Below, piece after piece: positions 13,865 through 22,008 of a DNA stretch of 30,640 nucleotides (positions within the stretch are counted from its first letter, which is position 1; every line of letters begins with the position of its first letter). The notes under the pieces were generated by a model. That model was not told the DNA's origin. It did not search any database and saw only the letters and a program-made list of their open reading frames with translations. The DNA lies in contig JANMTL010000127.1 in assembly GCA_031390425.1 (NCBI GenBank), forward strand, positions 1-30,640, given 5' to 3'. This stretch comes from PBB1 sp031390425 (GTDB taxonomy: Bacteria > Pseudomonadota > Gammaproteobacteria > Burkholderiales > Burkholderiaceae_C). A program made the translations under genes and the position numbers.

Positions 13865-13901
13865 TCGCGCGGACATCGATCGACGCGCTTGGTGCGCTCG
13901 G

Positions 13902-14375
13902 TCAGGCGGAACGCAACATCTCGGTGTGCGCGATGCCGTCTTCAAAATAGCGTTTGCCGACGACCGTGAAGCCGAGCGATTGATAGAACGCTTCCAGGTG
14001 GCTCTGCGCCGAGATGCGGATGCCCTGACCCACAAACGCATCGACCGCGTGCGCCACCGCACGCTGCATCAACGCCCGCCCCAAGCCCTGGCCTCGTCCC
14101 GCCGCCATGGTGAGCACGCGGCCGATCGACGGCTCCGCGTACTTGACGCCCGGATCGACCACCCGCGCATAGGCCAGCGGCATCGGGTGTCCGGCCGCCC
14201 AGGCCGCCAGATGAAAGGCCGGCTCGTCGCAGCCGTCCGCGTCGAGGTAGGCGCATTGCTGCTCCACGACGAACACCTGCTGGCGCGCCATGTAGATGCA
14301 CTGCAGCTCGTGCACGGACAACTCGCCGAAGCGGCACCCGCGCCAGCGCACTGTGGGAAGCGGCGTTGAAGCCAT
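13902..14375 (-). CDS. GNAT-family N-acetyltransferase, ElaA type
   Basis: The 157-residue product has the ElaA-like N-terminus with ELSVHELQCIYMARQQVF, the strand LAYARVVDPG, the acetyl-CoA loop GRGQGLGRALM at about residues 93-103 and the C-terminal segment FYQSLGFTVVGKRYFEDGI. The family transfers an acetyl group to small amines or peptides; the substrate is not known. The ATG at 14373-14375 overlaps the stop of the upstream permease gene (TGATG). It is the last gene of a five-gene operon. Confidence 0.9.
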   Translation of the reverse strand: MASTPLPTVRWRGCRFGELSVHELQCIYMARQQVFVVEQQCAYLDADGCDEPAFHLAAWAAGHPMPLAYARVVDPGVKYAEPSIGRVLTMAAGRGQGLGRALMQRAVAHAVDAFVGQGIRISAQSHLEAFYQSLGFTVVGKRYFEDGIAHTEMLRSA

Positions 14376-15538
14376 CAGCGCACCGCCGCGTCGTTGAGTC
14401 GACGCGACACCCACATCAGACCCAGCCCCGTCAGCGCCCCGCACACGGCCAGCGGCACGGCCATCTCGACGGCGCCGAGCGACTCGCCTTTCAGCACCCG
14501 CGCCATCAGCGTCGATTGCGCCAGCGCGGGCACCCACAGGTGCCAGGGCGATTCGCCACGCGGGTCGAGTACGGTCACCAGCGGCAGCAGCGACACGACC
14601 GCCAGCACCACCGTGCTGCTGGCCTGCGCCTCTTTGAAGCTCTTGCAGCGGATGGCGATCGCCATCAGCAGCGCCGACATCGCCGCCGCAAACGGCAGCA
14701 GCACCGCCAGGAACGCCAACGCCTCGCGCCAGCCGTACTGGAACATCGCCTTCAGCGTGTCGCTGCGCAGCAGCCATTGCGCGGGGATGAAGCTGTAGCA
14801 GCTCAGCATCGCGATCAACACCGCGACGCTGGCAACCGCACCCCATTTGCCGAGCACGATCGCGCCACGCCGCGCGGGGTTCATGAGCAGCGGCTCCAGC
14901 GAGCCGCGTTCGCGCTCGCCGGCCGTCGTGTCGAGCGCTGCATTCAGCGCGCCATAGAGCACCGCCATGATCACGAAGAACGGCAGCACGCCGGTGATCT
15001 GCGCGGCGCGGGTGCGTGAGCTGGCGAGATCGCGCTCCTGCACCTCGAACGGTTCGAGTAATTCGGTCGAGATGCCGCGCAGGGCCAGCGTCAACGTCGT
15101 GCGCTCCTGCGCATAGGCGGCCAGCAGACGCTGCACGCGCGCGGCGCCCGCCTGCGCCTGCGCGTTGCCGCTGTCGCTGACCACCTCGACGGTCGGCGCC
15201 TCGCCGCGCTGCACCGCCGCGTCGAAGCCGGCCGGCACGACCACCACCGGATCGGCCCACTTGCGCGAGCGCAGTTGCGCTTCGTAGTCGGCCGGTGGCA
15301 CTTTCACCGTGCGGGTTTGCCGTTCGAGGAAATTGACCAGCCCGGGGGCGTGCTCGGCGCCATCGACATAGACGACGCGGCCCTCCGCGCGGGCCTCGAA
15401 GCCCGCCAGCAGCGCCGACAGCGCCACCAGCAGCAGCGGGCCCATCAGCACGCTGCTGAAGAGCACCACCATCAGCGTGCGCCGGTCGCGCAGCGCATCG
15501 ACGATTTCCTTCTGGTAGACGGCCCAGGCGGCGTTCAT
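14375..15538 (-). CDS. ABC-2 type permease, NatB-like
   Basis: The 387-residue product has one membrane helix near residues 22-46 (LMVVLFSSVLMGPLLLVALSA), a large extracytoplasmic loop of about 130 residues, then five hydrophobic segments from about residue 175 to the end (for example ITGVLPFFVIMAVLYGALNA). The family-typical motif ERERGSLEPLLMNP lies between them. This layout is that of NatB-like permeases, which with a NatA ATPase export sodium or other substrates. Its ATG overlaps the ATPase stop by four bases (ATGA) and its stop overlaps the acetyltransferase start. The substrate cannot be told from sequence. Confidence 0.88.
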   Translation of the reverse strand: MNAAWAVYQKEIVDALRDRRTLMVVLFSSVLMGPLLLVALSALLAGFEARAEGRVVYVDGAEHAPGLVNFLERQTRTVKVPPADYEAQLRSRKWADPVVVVPAGFDAAVQRGEAPTVEVVSDSGNAQAQAGAARVQRLLAAYAQERTTLTLALRGISTELLEPFEVQERDLASSRTRAAQITGVLPFFVIMAVLYGALNAALDTTAGERERGSLEPLLMNPARRGAIVLGKWGAVASVAVLIAMLSCYSFIPAQWLLRSDTLKAMFQYGWREALAFLAVLLPFAAAMSALLMAIAIRCKSFKEAQASSTVVLAVVSLLPLVTVLDPRGESPWHLWVPALAQSTLMARVLKGESLGAVEMAVPLAVCGALTGLGLMWVSRRLNDAAVR

Positions 15539-16332
15539 GAAAACGTCCCTGCTTGCGCCGGGAATGCCAACTGCACGAACGCTTCTTCGAAATCGGTCTG
15601 CCCGGTCTGCGCCAGCAGCGCATCGACCGTGCCCGACGCCACACTGCGGCCGCGCGACACCACGACGACGTGGTCGCACAGCCGTTCGACCTCTTGCATG
15701 ATGTGCGTCGAAAACACGATGCACTTGCCGCCGCCTTCGGCCGTGCGCAGAAAGCGCAGCGACTCGCGCAGGCCGCGGGTGGCAGGCACGTCGAGGCCGT
15801 TGGTCGGCTCGTCCAGCACGATGTGCGCGGGGTCGTGCACCAGCGCGCGGGCCAGCGCGATCTTCATCCGTTCGCCCTGGCTGAAGCCTTCGGTGCGGCG
15901 GTCGAGCAGCGGTTTCAACTCCAGCATCTCGGCCAGGTGCTCGGTGCGTGCTTCGGCGCGCTCGCGGGTCAGGCCCTGCAGCGCGCCGTAGTAGACGATG
16001 TTCTCGCGCGCGGTCAGCCGAGGGTAGAGACCGCGCGCGTCACTCAGCACGCCCATGCGCGCCAGCGCCTCGCGCGGGCGGCTCGCCACGTCGATGCCGT
16101 CCACCGACATGTGCCCCGCGTCCGGCGCGATCAGCCCGGCCAGCATGCGCAGCGTGGTGGTCTTGCCAGCGCCGTTCGGGCCGAGCAGCCCGGTGATGCA
16201 GCCGTCGGCGGCGGTGAAACTGATGTGCTCGACGGCACACACGCCGGGTGTGGCCGGACGGCGTGCCAGCAAATCGCCGACGCTGCGCGGTGGCGACGCG
16301 AACCGCTTGGCGAGACCTTCGACGACGATCAT
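15535..16332 (-). CDS. ABC transporter ATP-binding protein, NatA-like
   Basis: The 265-residue product has Walker A GPNGAGKTTT (51-60), signature FSQGERMKIALARAL (150-164), Walker B IVLDEPTNGLD (171-181) and the switch histidine in FSTHIMQEVE (H210). It carries an N-terminal stretch of about 25 residues, RSVGDLLARRP and flanks, between the first strand and the core domain, as in NatA-like proteins. It pairs with the downstream permease. Start and stop both share ATGA overlaps with the flanking genes. Confidence 0.92.
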   Translation of the reverse strand: MIVVEGLAKRFASPPRSVGDLLARRPATPGVCAVEHISFTAADGCITGLLGPNGAGKTTTLRMLAGLIAPDAGHMSVDGIDVASRPREALARMGVLSDARGLYPRLTARENIVYYGALQGLTRERAEARTEHLAEMLELKPLLDRRTEGFSQGERMKIALARALVHDPAHIVLDEPTNGLDVPATRGLRESLRFLRTAEGGGKCIVFSTHIMQEVERLCDHVVVVSRGRSVASGTVDALLAQTGQTDFEEAFVQLAFPAQAGTFS

Positions 16333-17858
16333 CGGGGGCCCTGCTCGGTGGCCGCGGCCTGCGGCTTCACCGGCTCGAATGCCGACGGGCGCGGGATGCC
16401 GCCGACGCACGACGCATCGACCGCCAGGGCTGCCGCATCGTCCGCCGCATCGATGAAGCGGAACATCACATCCCGCACGCAGCCGATGCCCATCAGCCCG
16501 TGGCCGGCGTTCGGCACCACGACGTGCAGCGCCTTCGCGCCCAGCGCACGCGCCACCCGTTCGCCGTGGCGCGGCGGCGTCGCGGGGTCCAGCCCGCCGC
16601 TGAGCAGCACCGAGGCGCTGGCTCCGATCGGGATTCGATAGAAGTCGTCTGCCACCGACCCGCGCGGCCAGAAGGCGCACGCACGCCGGTACAGCCGCGC
16701 TGCGTGAGCGACGAACGGCGCGGCACCGGCGCCGACAGCCCCCGCAGGCCCGCCGGGCGGCAGGCGCGGCGCGTCTTCCGCACACAGCACGCTGAAATGC
16801 ATGCCCATCGCGACCGTGCCGCCGCGACGGCCCGCCAGCGCGCCGGACAGGCCCAGCAGCGCTTCGTAGCGGCCCGCTGCGGCCTCGCTGATGGCCTGCG
16901 GCAACCCGGCCGCCAACACCGGCGCATACAGCGGCCGGCGCACCGCGCCGAGCAGCCGGTCGGCATCGAGCGTGAAGGTTTCGCGCTGGCCGCTCAGCGG
17001 GTGGGTGGCGGCCACCTGCTTCGGCAGGCTCGCCAGCAGCGCGGCCCAGTCGGCACGCAGGCTCGGATGCGTGCGGCGGCACGCGGGGCTGCGCTCGCAA
17101 TCCGCAAGCATCGTGTCGAACGCGGCCTGGGCATCGGTGCCGCCGCTCGCTGGCAGCACCATGTCGGGCGGCGCCACGCCGTCGAGCACGCTGCGCCGCA
17201 GTCGTTGTGGGAACTGCCGCGCATAGTCCAGCGCGGCCCGCGTGCCGTACGACGCGCCGACCAGGTTGATGCGCTCGGCGCCCAGCCGGGCGCGCACCGC
17301 ATCGAGGTCCTGCATCGCGATCGGCGTGGTGAAGAAGCGCAGGTCGTCGGCCGAGTTCAGCGGTGCGATCGTTGCCAGCTTGGTGAGGCAGCGTCGCAGC
17401 TGCGCCAGTTGCGCCTCGGTGTCGGCGGGCTCGGACAGCGGCGCATTGTGTTTGTCTTCGCACAAGAGCGGCGCCGAGCGGCCGGTGCCGCGCTGATCGA
17501 CAAACACGATGTCGCGCCGGTTGTTGAGCCGCGTGAACAGCGGCAGCACGGCGGGCGCCACCGAGATCGCGCTCTGCCCCGGCCCGCCGGCCAGCAGGAA
17601 CACCGGGTCGGGCAGGCGACGCCGCGCGACCGCGGGCACCACCATGAAGTGGATGTCGAGCTGCGGCCCGGTCGGCCGCGCCGGATCGAGCGGGCGCTGA
17701 ACGACGCCGCAGCGCACCTCGTTGGCCAGGCCCGGCACGCGGCACGGCGAGGTCGCTTCATCGGTTGGCGCCACGGCGGCGGGAGCGCCAGTGGCCGCCA
17801 GCGCAGCAGCCAGCAGCGCAAAGACGGACGCGACCCGGCCCAGACGCACGCGACTCAA
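16329..17858 (-). CDS. Secreted alpha/beta hydrolase with TAP-like C-terminal domain
   Basis: The product is about 509 residues. A signal peptide (VASVFALLAAALAATGAPA, about residues 9-27) sends it to the periplasm or outside. The oxyanion motif GGPGQS is at about 91-96, DQRGTGRS at 121-128, the nucleophile is S203 in GASYGT, the likely acid is in LSGGLDPATPP and the histidine is in NAGHG. This is the proline-iminopeptidase/tripeptidyl aminopeptidase fold, so a peptide or ester substrate is likely. No ATG opens the frame near the glutaredoxin stop. I chose the TTG at 17856-17858, which overlaps that stop as TTGA just as the other genes of this operon do as ATGA; the GTG at 17849 is the alternative. 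Confidence 0.88.
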   Translation of the reverse strand: MSRVRLGRVASVFALLAAALAATGAPAAVAPTDEATSPCRVPGLANEVRCGVVQRPLDPARPTGPQLDIHFMVVPAVARRRLPDPVFLLAGGPGQSAISVAPAVLPLFTRLNNRRDIVFVDQRGTGRSAPLLCEDKHNAPLSEPADTEAQLAQLRRCLTKLATIAPLNSADDLRFFTTPIAMQDLDAVRARLGAERINLVGASYGTRAALDYARQFPQRLRRSVLDGVAPPDMVLPASGGTDAQAAFDTMLADCERSPACRRTHPSLRADWAALLASLPKQVAATHPLSGQRETFTLDADRLLGAVRRPLYAPVLAAGLPQAISEAAAGRYEALLGLSGALAGRRGGTVAMGMHFSVLCAEDAPRLPPGGPAGAVGAGAAPFVAHAARLYRRACAFWPRGSVADDFYRIPIGASASVLLSGGLDPATPPRHGERVARALGAKALHVVVPNAGHGLMGIGCVRDVMFRFIDAADDAAALAVDASCVGGIPRPSAFEPVKPQAAATEQGPR

Positions 17859-18220
17859 GCCAGCAGCCGCTTCAGCTCGCCGCTCGCGATCAGCTTCGCG
17901 AGGTCGTCGGCACCGCCCACCAGCACGCCCCTGACGAAGACCATCGGCAGCGTCGGCCAGCCCGTCCACATCTTCAGCGCCAGGCGCTCGCGCCACTGGC
18001 TGAAGTAGCTGCCGTACTCCAGATAGTGATGCGGCACCGCAGCGGCATCGAGCGCCTTGCGCGCCCGCTTGCAGAACGGGTTGCCGGCCATGCCGACCAC
18101 CAGCACCGGGTTCGACATCGACGCCGCTTGCACGTTGTGCACCACCTCGGCGTGCAGGTGCTCTACGGCGTCGCGGATGGCGGGGTGCAGGTGGGATGCG
18201 TCGAGGTGGGGTCGGGACAT
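17855..18220 (-). CDS. Glutaredoxin-like thiol protein
   Basis: The 121-residue product contains VLVVGMAGNPFCKRARKALD (about 40-59), a glutaredoxin-type first strand and active site with one cysteine (C-K-R-A, monothiol), the segment WPTLPMVFV with the cis-proline, and GGADDLAKLIASGEL, which matches the glutathione-binding end of glutaredoxins. An N-terminal extension of about 38 residues (HPAIRDAVEHLHAEVVHNV) is typical of a proteobacterial subgroup. The start at 18218-18220 has GGAG eight bases upstream. It is the first gene of the five-gene operon and diverges from the polyamine-binding protein gene. Confidence 0.85.
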   Translation of the reverse strand: MSRPHLDASHLHPAIRDAVEHLHAEVVHNVQAASMSNPVLVVGMAGNPFCKRARKALDAAAVPHHYLEYGSYFSQWRERLALKMWTGWPTLPMVFVRGVLVGGADDLAKLIASGELKRLLA

Positions 18221-18398
18221 GGGGGCTCCATCGAAACCGCCGTGAGCGTACACAGCGGGGGTCAAGCGTAGCCGAGCCCGCGTGTCATCGAAGGCCACGG
18301 GCCCATCGTTGATTCGGTTCCCGGGCAAAATTTATTCGCTGCGGCGACGGCTGTGCCGCTTTCGACTTCTACCCGACACGACAAAGGATGACATCGCC

Positions 18399-19511
18399 AT
18401 GCGCAGTCACTTCAAGAAACTCAGCATCGCCGTGGTCGGCTTGACCTGCATGGCCGCACTCGGCAGCGCGGTCGCCGCCGACTCGAAGGTGCTCAACATC
18501 TACAACTGGTCCGACTACATCGCCGACGACACGATCAAGAACTTTGAGAAAGAGACCGGCATCAAGGTCAACTACGACAACTACGACAACAACGAGGTGC
18601 TGCACGCGAAGCTGGTCGCGGGCCAGACCGGCTACGACATCGTGGTGCCGGGCGCGCACTTCGCCAAGACGCAGATCGAAGGCGGCCTGCTGCAAAAGCT
18701 CGATCGCAGCAAGCTGACGAACTGGGGCAACCTCGACACCGGCCTGCTGGAGCAACTGGCCCAGGTCGACCCGGGCAACCAGCACCTGGTCGATTGGATG
18801 TGGGGCTACATCGCAGTCGGCATCAACACCGTCAAGGTCAAGGCGGCCCTCGGCGATATGCCGATGCCCGACAACGCCTGGAGCCTGCTGTTCGACCCGA
18901 AGTACGCGAGCAAGCTCAAGGGCTGCGGCATCAATTTTCTCGACTCGGCGTCCGAGGTGCTGCCGATCGCGATGCTGGTCGCCGGCAAGCCGCCGTTCAG
19001 CAAGGAGAACGCCGACTACAACGCAGCCGCTGCGGTGTTGAAGGCCGCACGCCCGTATGTGACCCGCTTCTCGTCGTCGGGCTACATCAACGACCTGGCG
19101 GCCGGCTCGGTGTGCGTGGTGATGGGGTACTCGGGCGACATCAACATCGCGCGTGCCCGGGCGATTGAGGCGAAGGCCAAGTTCGAGATCCTGGCACTGG
19201 TGCCCAAAGGCGGCTCGACGCTGTTTTTCGACACGATGGCGATCCCGAAGGACGCGAAGAACGTCGCGAACGCGCATGCGTTCATCAACTACATCCTGCG
19301 ACCGGAAGTGCACGCGTCGCTGACCAACAAGGTGTTCTATGCGAACCCGAATGCGGCTTCATTGAAGTTCGTCAAGCCTGACGTTGCGCAGAATCCGACG
19401 ATCTTTCTGAGCGATGCGGACAAGAAGTTGATGGCGGCGCCGGACAGCGTGCCGCAGGCGATTCGGCGCGTGCAGACGCGGGTGTTCACGGCCTTCAAGG
19501 CTGGCAGGTAG
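18399..19511 (+). CDS. potF: Polyamine ABC transporter substrate-binding protein (PotF/SpuD family)
   Basis: The 370-residue product has a Sec signal peptide (FKKLSIAVVGLTCMAALGSA, cleaved near AVAA, residue 27). The mature part opens VLNIYNWSDYIADDTIKNFE, diagnostic of the family, followed by DIVVPGAHFAKTQI and WMWGYIAVGIN. It would bind putrescine or spermidine in the periplasm and deliver it to a membrane transporter. No ATPase or permease genes lie next to it, so it must either work with components encoded elsewhere or act as a sensor. AAAGGAT lies upstream of the ATG at 18399. Confidence 0.92.
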   Translation: MRSHFKKLSIAVVGLTCMAALGSAVAADSKVLNIYNWSDYIADDTIKNFEKETGIKVNYDNYDNNEVLHAKLVAGQTGYDIVVPGAHFAKTQIEGGLLQKLDRSKLTNWGNLDTGLLEQLAQVDPGNQHLVDWMWGYIAVGINTVKVKAALGDMPMPDNAWSLLFDPKYASKLKGCGINFLDSASEVLPIAMLVAGKPPFSKENADYNAAAAVLKAARPYVTRFSSSGYINDLAAGSVCVVMGYSGDINIARARAIEAKAKFEILALVPKGGSTLFFDTMAIPKDAKNVANAHAFINYILRPEVHASLTNKVFYANPNAASLKFVKPDVAQNPTIFLSDADKKLMAAPDSVPQAIRRVQTRVFTAFKAGR

Positions 19512-19530
19512 GCCTTGCCATGCTGTGAGC

Positions 19531-19620
19531 CCGGTGGACGGGGGTTGCTTGCGGTGCCCCGCGCCGGGCTCTGCCCCGGTGGGCGGGGGTTGCTCTCTTG
19601 CTCACCCCGCGCCGGGTCTC
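19531..19620. repeat. GC-rich tandem repeat, two units of about 45-48 bp
   Basis: CCGGTGGACGGGGGTTGCT (19531-19549) recurs with one change at 19576-19594, and CCCCGCGCCGGG recurs at 19557 and 19605. The units follow the polyamine-binding gene stop and run into the long inverted repeat. I see no convincing gene here. Confidence 0.7.
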
Positions 19621-20052
19621 GGCCCGGCTGACGAGTCACTTTTTCTGCGGGGCCAGAAAAAGTAACCAAAAAGAGGCCCTGAACACCAGCCATTTGAGTG
19701 TCACGCTGCGGCCACACACCTCCTTCAACGGCTCTGGCTCGAGAACATTCACCGAATTCACGCCACGGTTACCTCGCTAACGCCCAGCCGCTTGTTGTCG
19801 TCACGGCTCGGCCTCGCGGCCATCGCCGCGATGACCCGCAGGGTCGAGCCGACGCGAGCTCGAGCGGCTGGGCGTTAGTGAGGAAACCGAGGCGGTAGTA
19901 CGGAGGATGTTCTCGAGCCAGAGCCTCGGCCGTAGGTGTCGAGCCGAAGCGAGCAGCTCACATCGGCTGGTGTTCGGGCCCTCTTTTTGGGTTGCGTTTT
20001 TCTGGGCCCGCAGAAAAAGGTAACTCGGCTGCCGGGCCGAGACCCGGCGCGG
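19607..20052. repeat. Imperfect long inverted repeat of about 446 bp (arms about 186-190 bp)
   Basis: The left arm (19607-19792) and the reverse complement of the right arm (19863-20052) align through most of their length. They share GCCGGGTCTCGGCCCGGC at the tips, then a run around TTTTTCTG-N6-CAGAAAAA, then AAAAAGAGG and GAACACCAGCC, then GGCTCTGGCTCGAGAACAT, and finally CTAACGCCCAGCCGCT beside a centre of about 70 bases. Both arms can be read as similar short peptides, which I take as a by-product of the repeat. It lies between convergent gene ends (19511 and 20089). It resembles dispersed non-coding repeats common in Burkholderiales genomes; I could not count copies. Confidence 0.85.
19638..19663. 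terminator. Hairpin ACTTTTTCTG/CAGAAAAAGT in the left arm
   Basis: A perfect ten-base inverted repeat with a six-base loop, rich in A and T at its base. It could end transcription coming from the plus-strand gene, or it may simply be the conserved core of the repeat. The right arm has the matching hairpin at 19997-20018. Confidence 0.4.
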
Positions 20053-20088
20053 TCTCGCCAAACATCAGCCGTCGGTACGTCTCCACCT

Positions 20089-21660
20089 TCAGTACAACGT
20101 ACGTTCACCAACAGCCGGCGGCAGCCACTGATACAGCCAAGTCTCCGTCAGCGGCTTCCCCTCGCTGCTCAGGTAAAGCCGCAACTCGATCGGATCGGCC
20201 GACTCGGTCGGCACCACATCGAACAGGGCTCGATACCCGCGCACGGAACTCAAAGGCCGCGCCGAGGTGACTTCGATCCGTGCGCCCGACGATGCGGTGA
20301 TCACCGGCGTCACGACCGCGTTGGAGCCGATCCCCGCCAGGTCGCCGCCCGAGAAATCGACCGCGAAGCGCCACGAGAAAACCGTGCGCTTCTTCCCGAT
20401 GACACCGCCCAGCCCGGTGCGGGTGGCGACACAGCGCGCCAGCGGCGGTTGCGCCGGCGGTTGGCCGCCCCAGTACAGCCGGTAGCCGAACAACAGCTCC
20501 TCGCCAGCCCGCACCGGCCGCGCCGGGTTCCAGAACGCCACGATGTTGTCGAAGGTCTCGTCGACCGTCGGGATCTCGAGCAGCTGCACCGAACCGGCCC
20601 CCCAGCCCGACTTGGGTTCGACCCACAGGCTCGGCCGCCGGTCGTAGAACACACCGTCGTCCTGGTAATGATCGAAGTCGCGGTCGCGTTGCAGCAGGCC
20701 GAAGCCGCGCGGGTTGTCGTCTTGAAAGGCGTTGAAGGCGAGCTGACGCGGGTTGGTCAGCGGGCGCCAGATCCACTCGCCAGTGCCGGTCCACATCGCC
20801 AGGCCATCGCTGTCGTGGATTTCATGGCGCCAGTCGTAGCCCATGCGGCGGTCGTTCTCGCCCACCTGGAACATGCTGGTGCAGGGCGCCAATCCGAGGC
20901 GGGTGAGGGTGGTGCGCGGGTACAGCGCGGCGTCGATGTCCATCACCTGCGTGTCGCCCGGCGTGATGACGAACCGGTAGGCGCCTGCCACGCTCGGCGA
21001 ATCGAGCAGCGCGTACACGGTGACGCTGTTTGAACCCGCAGCGGGGCGTTCGAGCCAGAAGCCGGTGAAGTCGGGAAACTCTTCCGGCCACGGCGCGCCG
21101 GTGTCGATCGCCAAGCCGCGCGCCGACAGGCCGTACTGCCATTCGCCGCCGACGGCGCGGAAGTAGCTCGCGCCCAGGAAGGCGGTGATGTCGCGCTGCA
21201 GATCGGTGTGGAAGTTCAGGCGAAACCCGGCGAAGCCGAGGTCGCGCGGCAGCTTCGCGTCGGCCAACCCGCTTGTCCCCTGGTCGAACATCTCGGGCCG
21301 GTAGGCCAGTTCCTGCGCCAGTCCGTCGACCAGTTCGTAGAGCCGAACCGGCGACTTGAAGTACAGCCCGAGGTGAAAGAACTGCGCCTGGAAGTGCAGC
21401 TTGTCGCGCTGCCACAGCGCGTGGTCGGGGCGAAAGCGGATCGCCTGGTAGGCGTCCCAGTCGAGCGCCTCGACCTCCTTCGGCAGGGCAGCGTGCGGCT
21501 TCTCGCAGGGCCGTCGGGACAGCGCCTGCGCCTGTCCTTTCAACGCCGCGTAGTCGAAGCGCTGCGGCGCGCCGATCGCCTGAAGTCTCTCGGCCCAGGC
21601 CGGCCATGCCGCACTGCCCGCCAGCGCGGCGAGGCTGGCGATGAAATCTCGGCGCTGCAT
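20089..21660 (-). CDS. opgD: Glucan biosynthesis protein, OpgD/OpgG family with Tat signal
   Basis: The 523-residue product begins MQRRDFIASLAALAGSAAWP, a twin-arginine signal cut near AWA (residue 23), which favours OpgD over the Sec-exported OpgG. The mature part has RFDYAALKGQAQALS, AIRFRPDHALW, FHLGLYFKSPVRLYEL, GASYFRAVG and ENDRRMGYDWRHEIHDSDGL, all familiar in this family. It acts in the periplasm in making osmoregulated periplasmic glucans. Its usual partner opgH is not in the window. I list the ATG at 21658-21660, but an in-frame GTG at 21672 overlaps the preceding stop as GTGA and may be used instead. It forms an operon with the DUF427 gene. Confidence 0.9.
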   Translation of the reverse strand: MQRRDFIASLAALAGSAAWPAWAERLQAIGAPQRFDYAALKGQAQALSRRPCEKPHAALPKEVEALDWDAYQAIRFRPDHALWQRDKLHFQAQFFHLGLYFKSPVRLYELVDGLAQELAYRPEMFDQGTSGLADAKLPRDLGFAGFRLNFHTDLQRDITAFLGASYFRAVGGEWQYGLSARGLAIDTGAPWPEEFPDFTGFWLERPAAGSNSVTVYALLDSPSVAGAYRFVITPGDTQVMDIDAALYPRTTLTRLGLAPCTSMFQVGENDRRMGYDWRHEIHDSDGLAMWTGTGEWIWRPLTNPRQLAFNAFQDDNPRGFGLLQRDRDFDHYQDDGVFYDRRPSLWVEPKSGWGAGSVQLLEIPTVDETFDNIVAFWNPARPVRAGEELLFGYRLYWGGQPPAQPPLARCVATRTGLGGVIGKKRTVFSWRFAVDFSGGDLAGIGSNAVVTPVITASSGARIEVTSARPLSSVRGYRALFDVVPTESADPIELRLYLSSEGKPLTETWLYQWLPPAVGERTLY

Positions 21661-21668
21661 CGACAACG

Positions 21669-21947
21669 TCACTCGACCTTCACACCCTTCCAGAACGCGA
21701 CGCGTCCCTTGATGTTGGCGGCGGCCTCGGTCGGCTCGGGGTAGTACCAGACGGCGTTCTCGTTCATGTCGCCGTTGACCATCAGGCTGTAGTAGTGCGC
21801 CTGCCCCTTCCAGGCGCAGCCGGTGCGGTGGTTGCTGAAGGTCACGTGCTCGCGCCGCAGGCTGGCTTCGGGGAAATAGGAGTTGCCTTCGACGGTCACG
21901 ATGTCGTCGCTCTCGGCCAGGGTCACGCCGTTCCAGGTGGCTTTCAT
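21669..21947 (-). CDS. DUF427 family protein
   Basis: The 92-residue product has the DUF427 hallmarks: KATWNGVTLAESDDIVTVEG, a PEASL segment, a central CAWKGQAHYYSL and a C-terminal WYYPEPTEAAANIKGRVAFW. It is a small beta-rich protein; the family has no firmly known function. AAGGAACC stands before the ATG at 21945-21947, which excludes the longer arginine-rich reading. It lies just upstream of the glucan gene, with a possible four-base overlap. Confidence 0.92.
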   Translation of the reverse strand: MKATWNGVTLAESDDIVTVEGNSYFPEASLRREHVTFSNHRTGCAWKGQAHYYSLMVNGDMNENAVWYYPEPTEAAANIKGRVAFWKGVKVE

Positions 21948-22008
21948 CGCGGTTCCTTTCAATGAGCTTCGGGGCGGCGCCGCGTGCGGTGCCACATGCC
22001 GTCCGGCT

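Noticed and set aside
19598..20061. Short frames in both arms of the inverted repeat with similar peptides
   Set aside because: The similarity follows from the arms being inverted copies. No ribosome sites and no known domain; the DNA repeat explains them.
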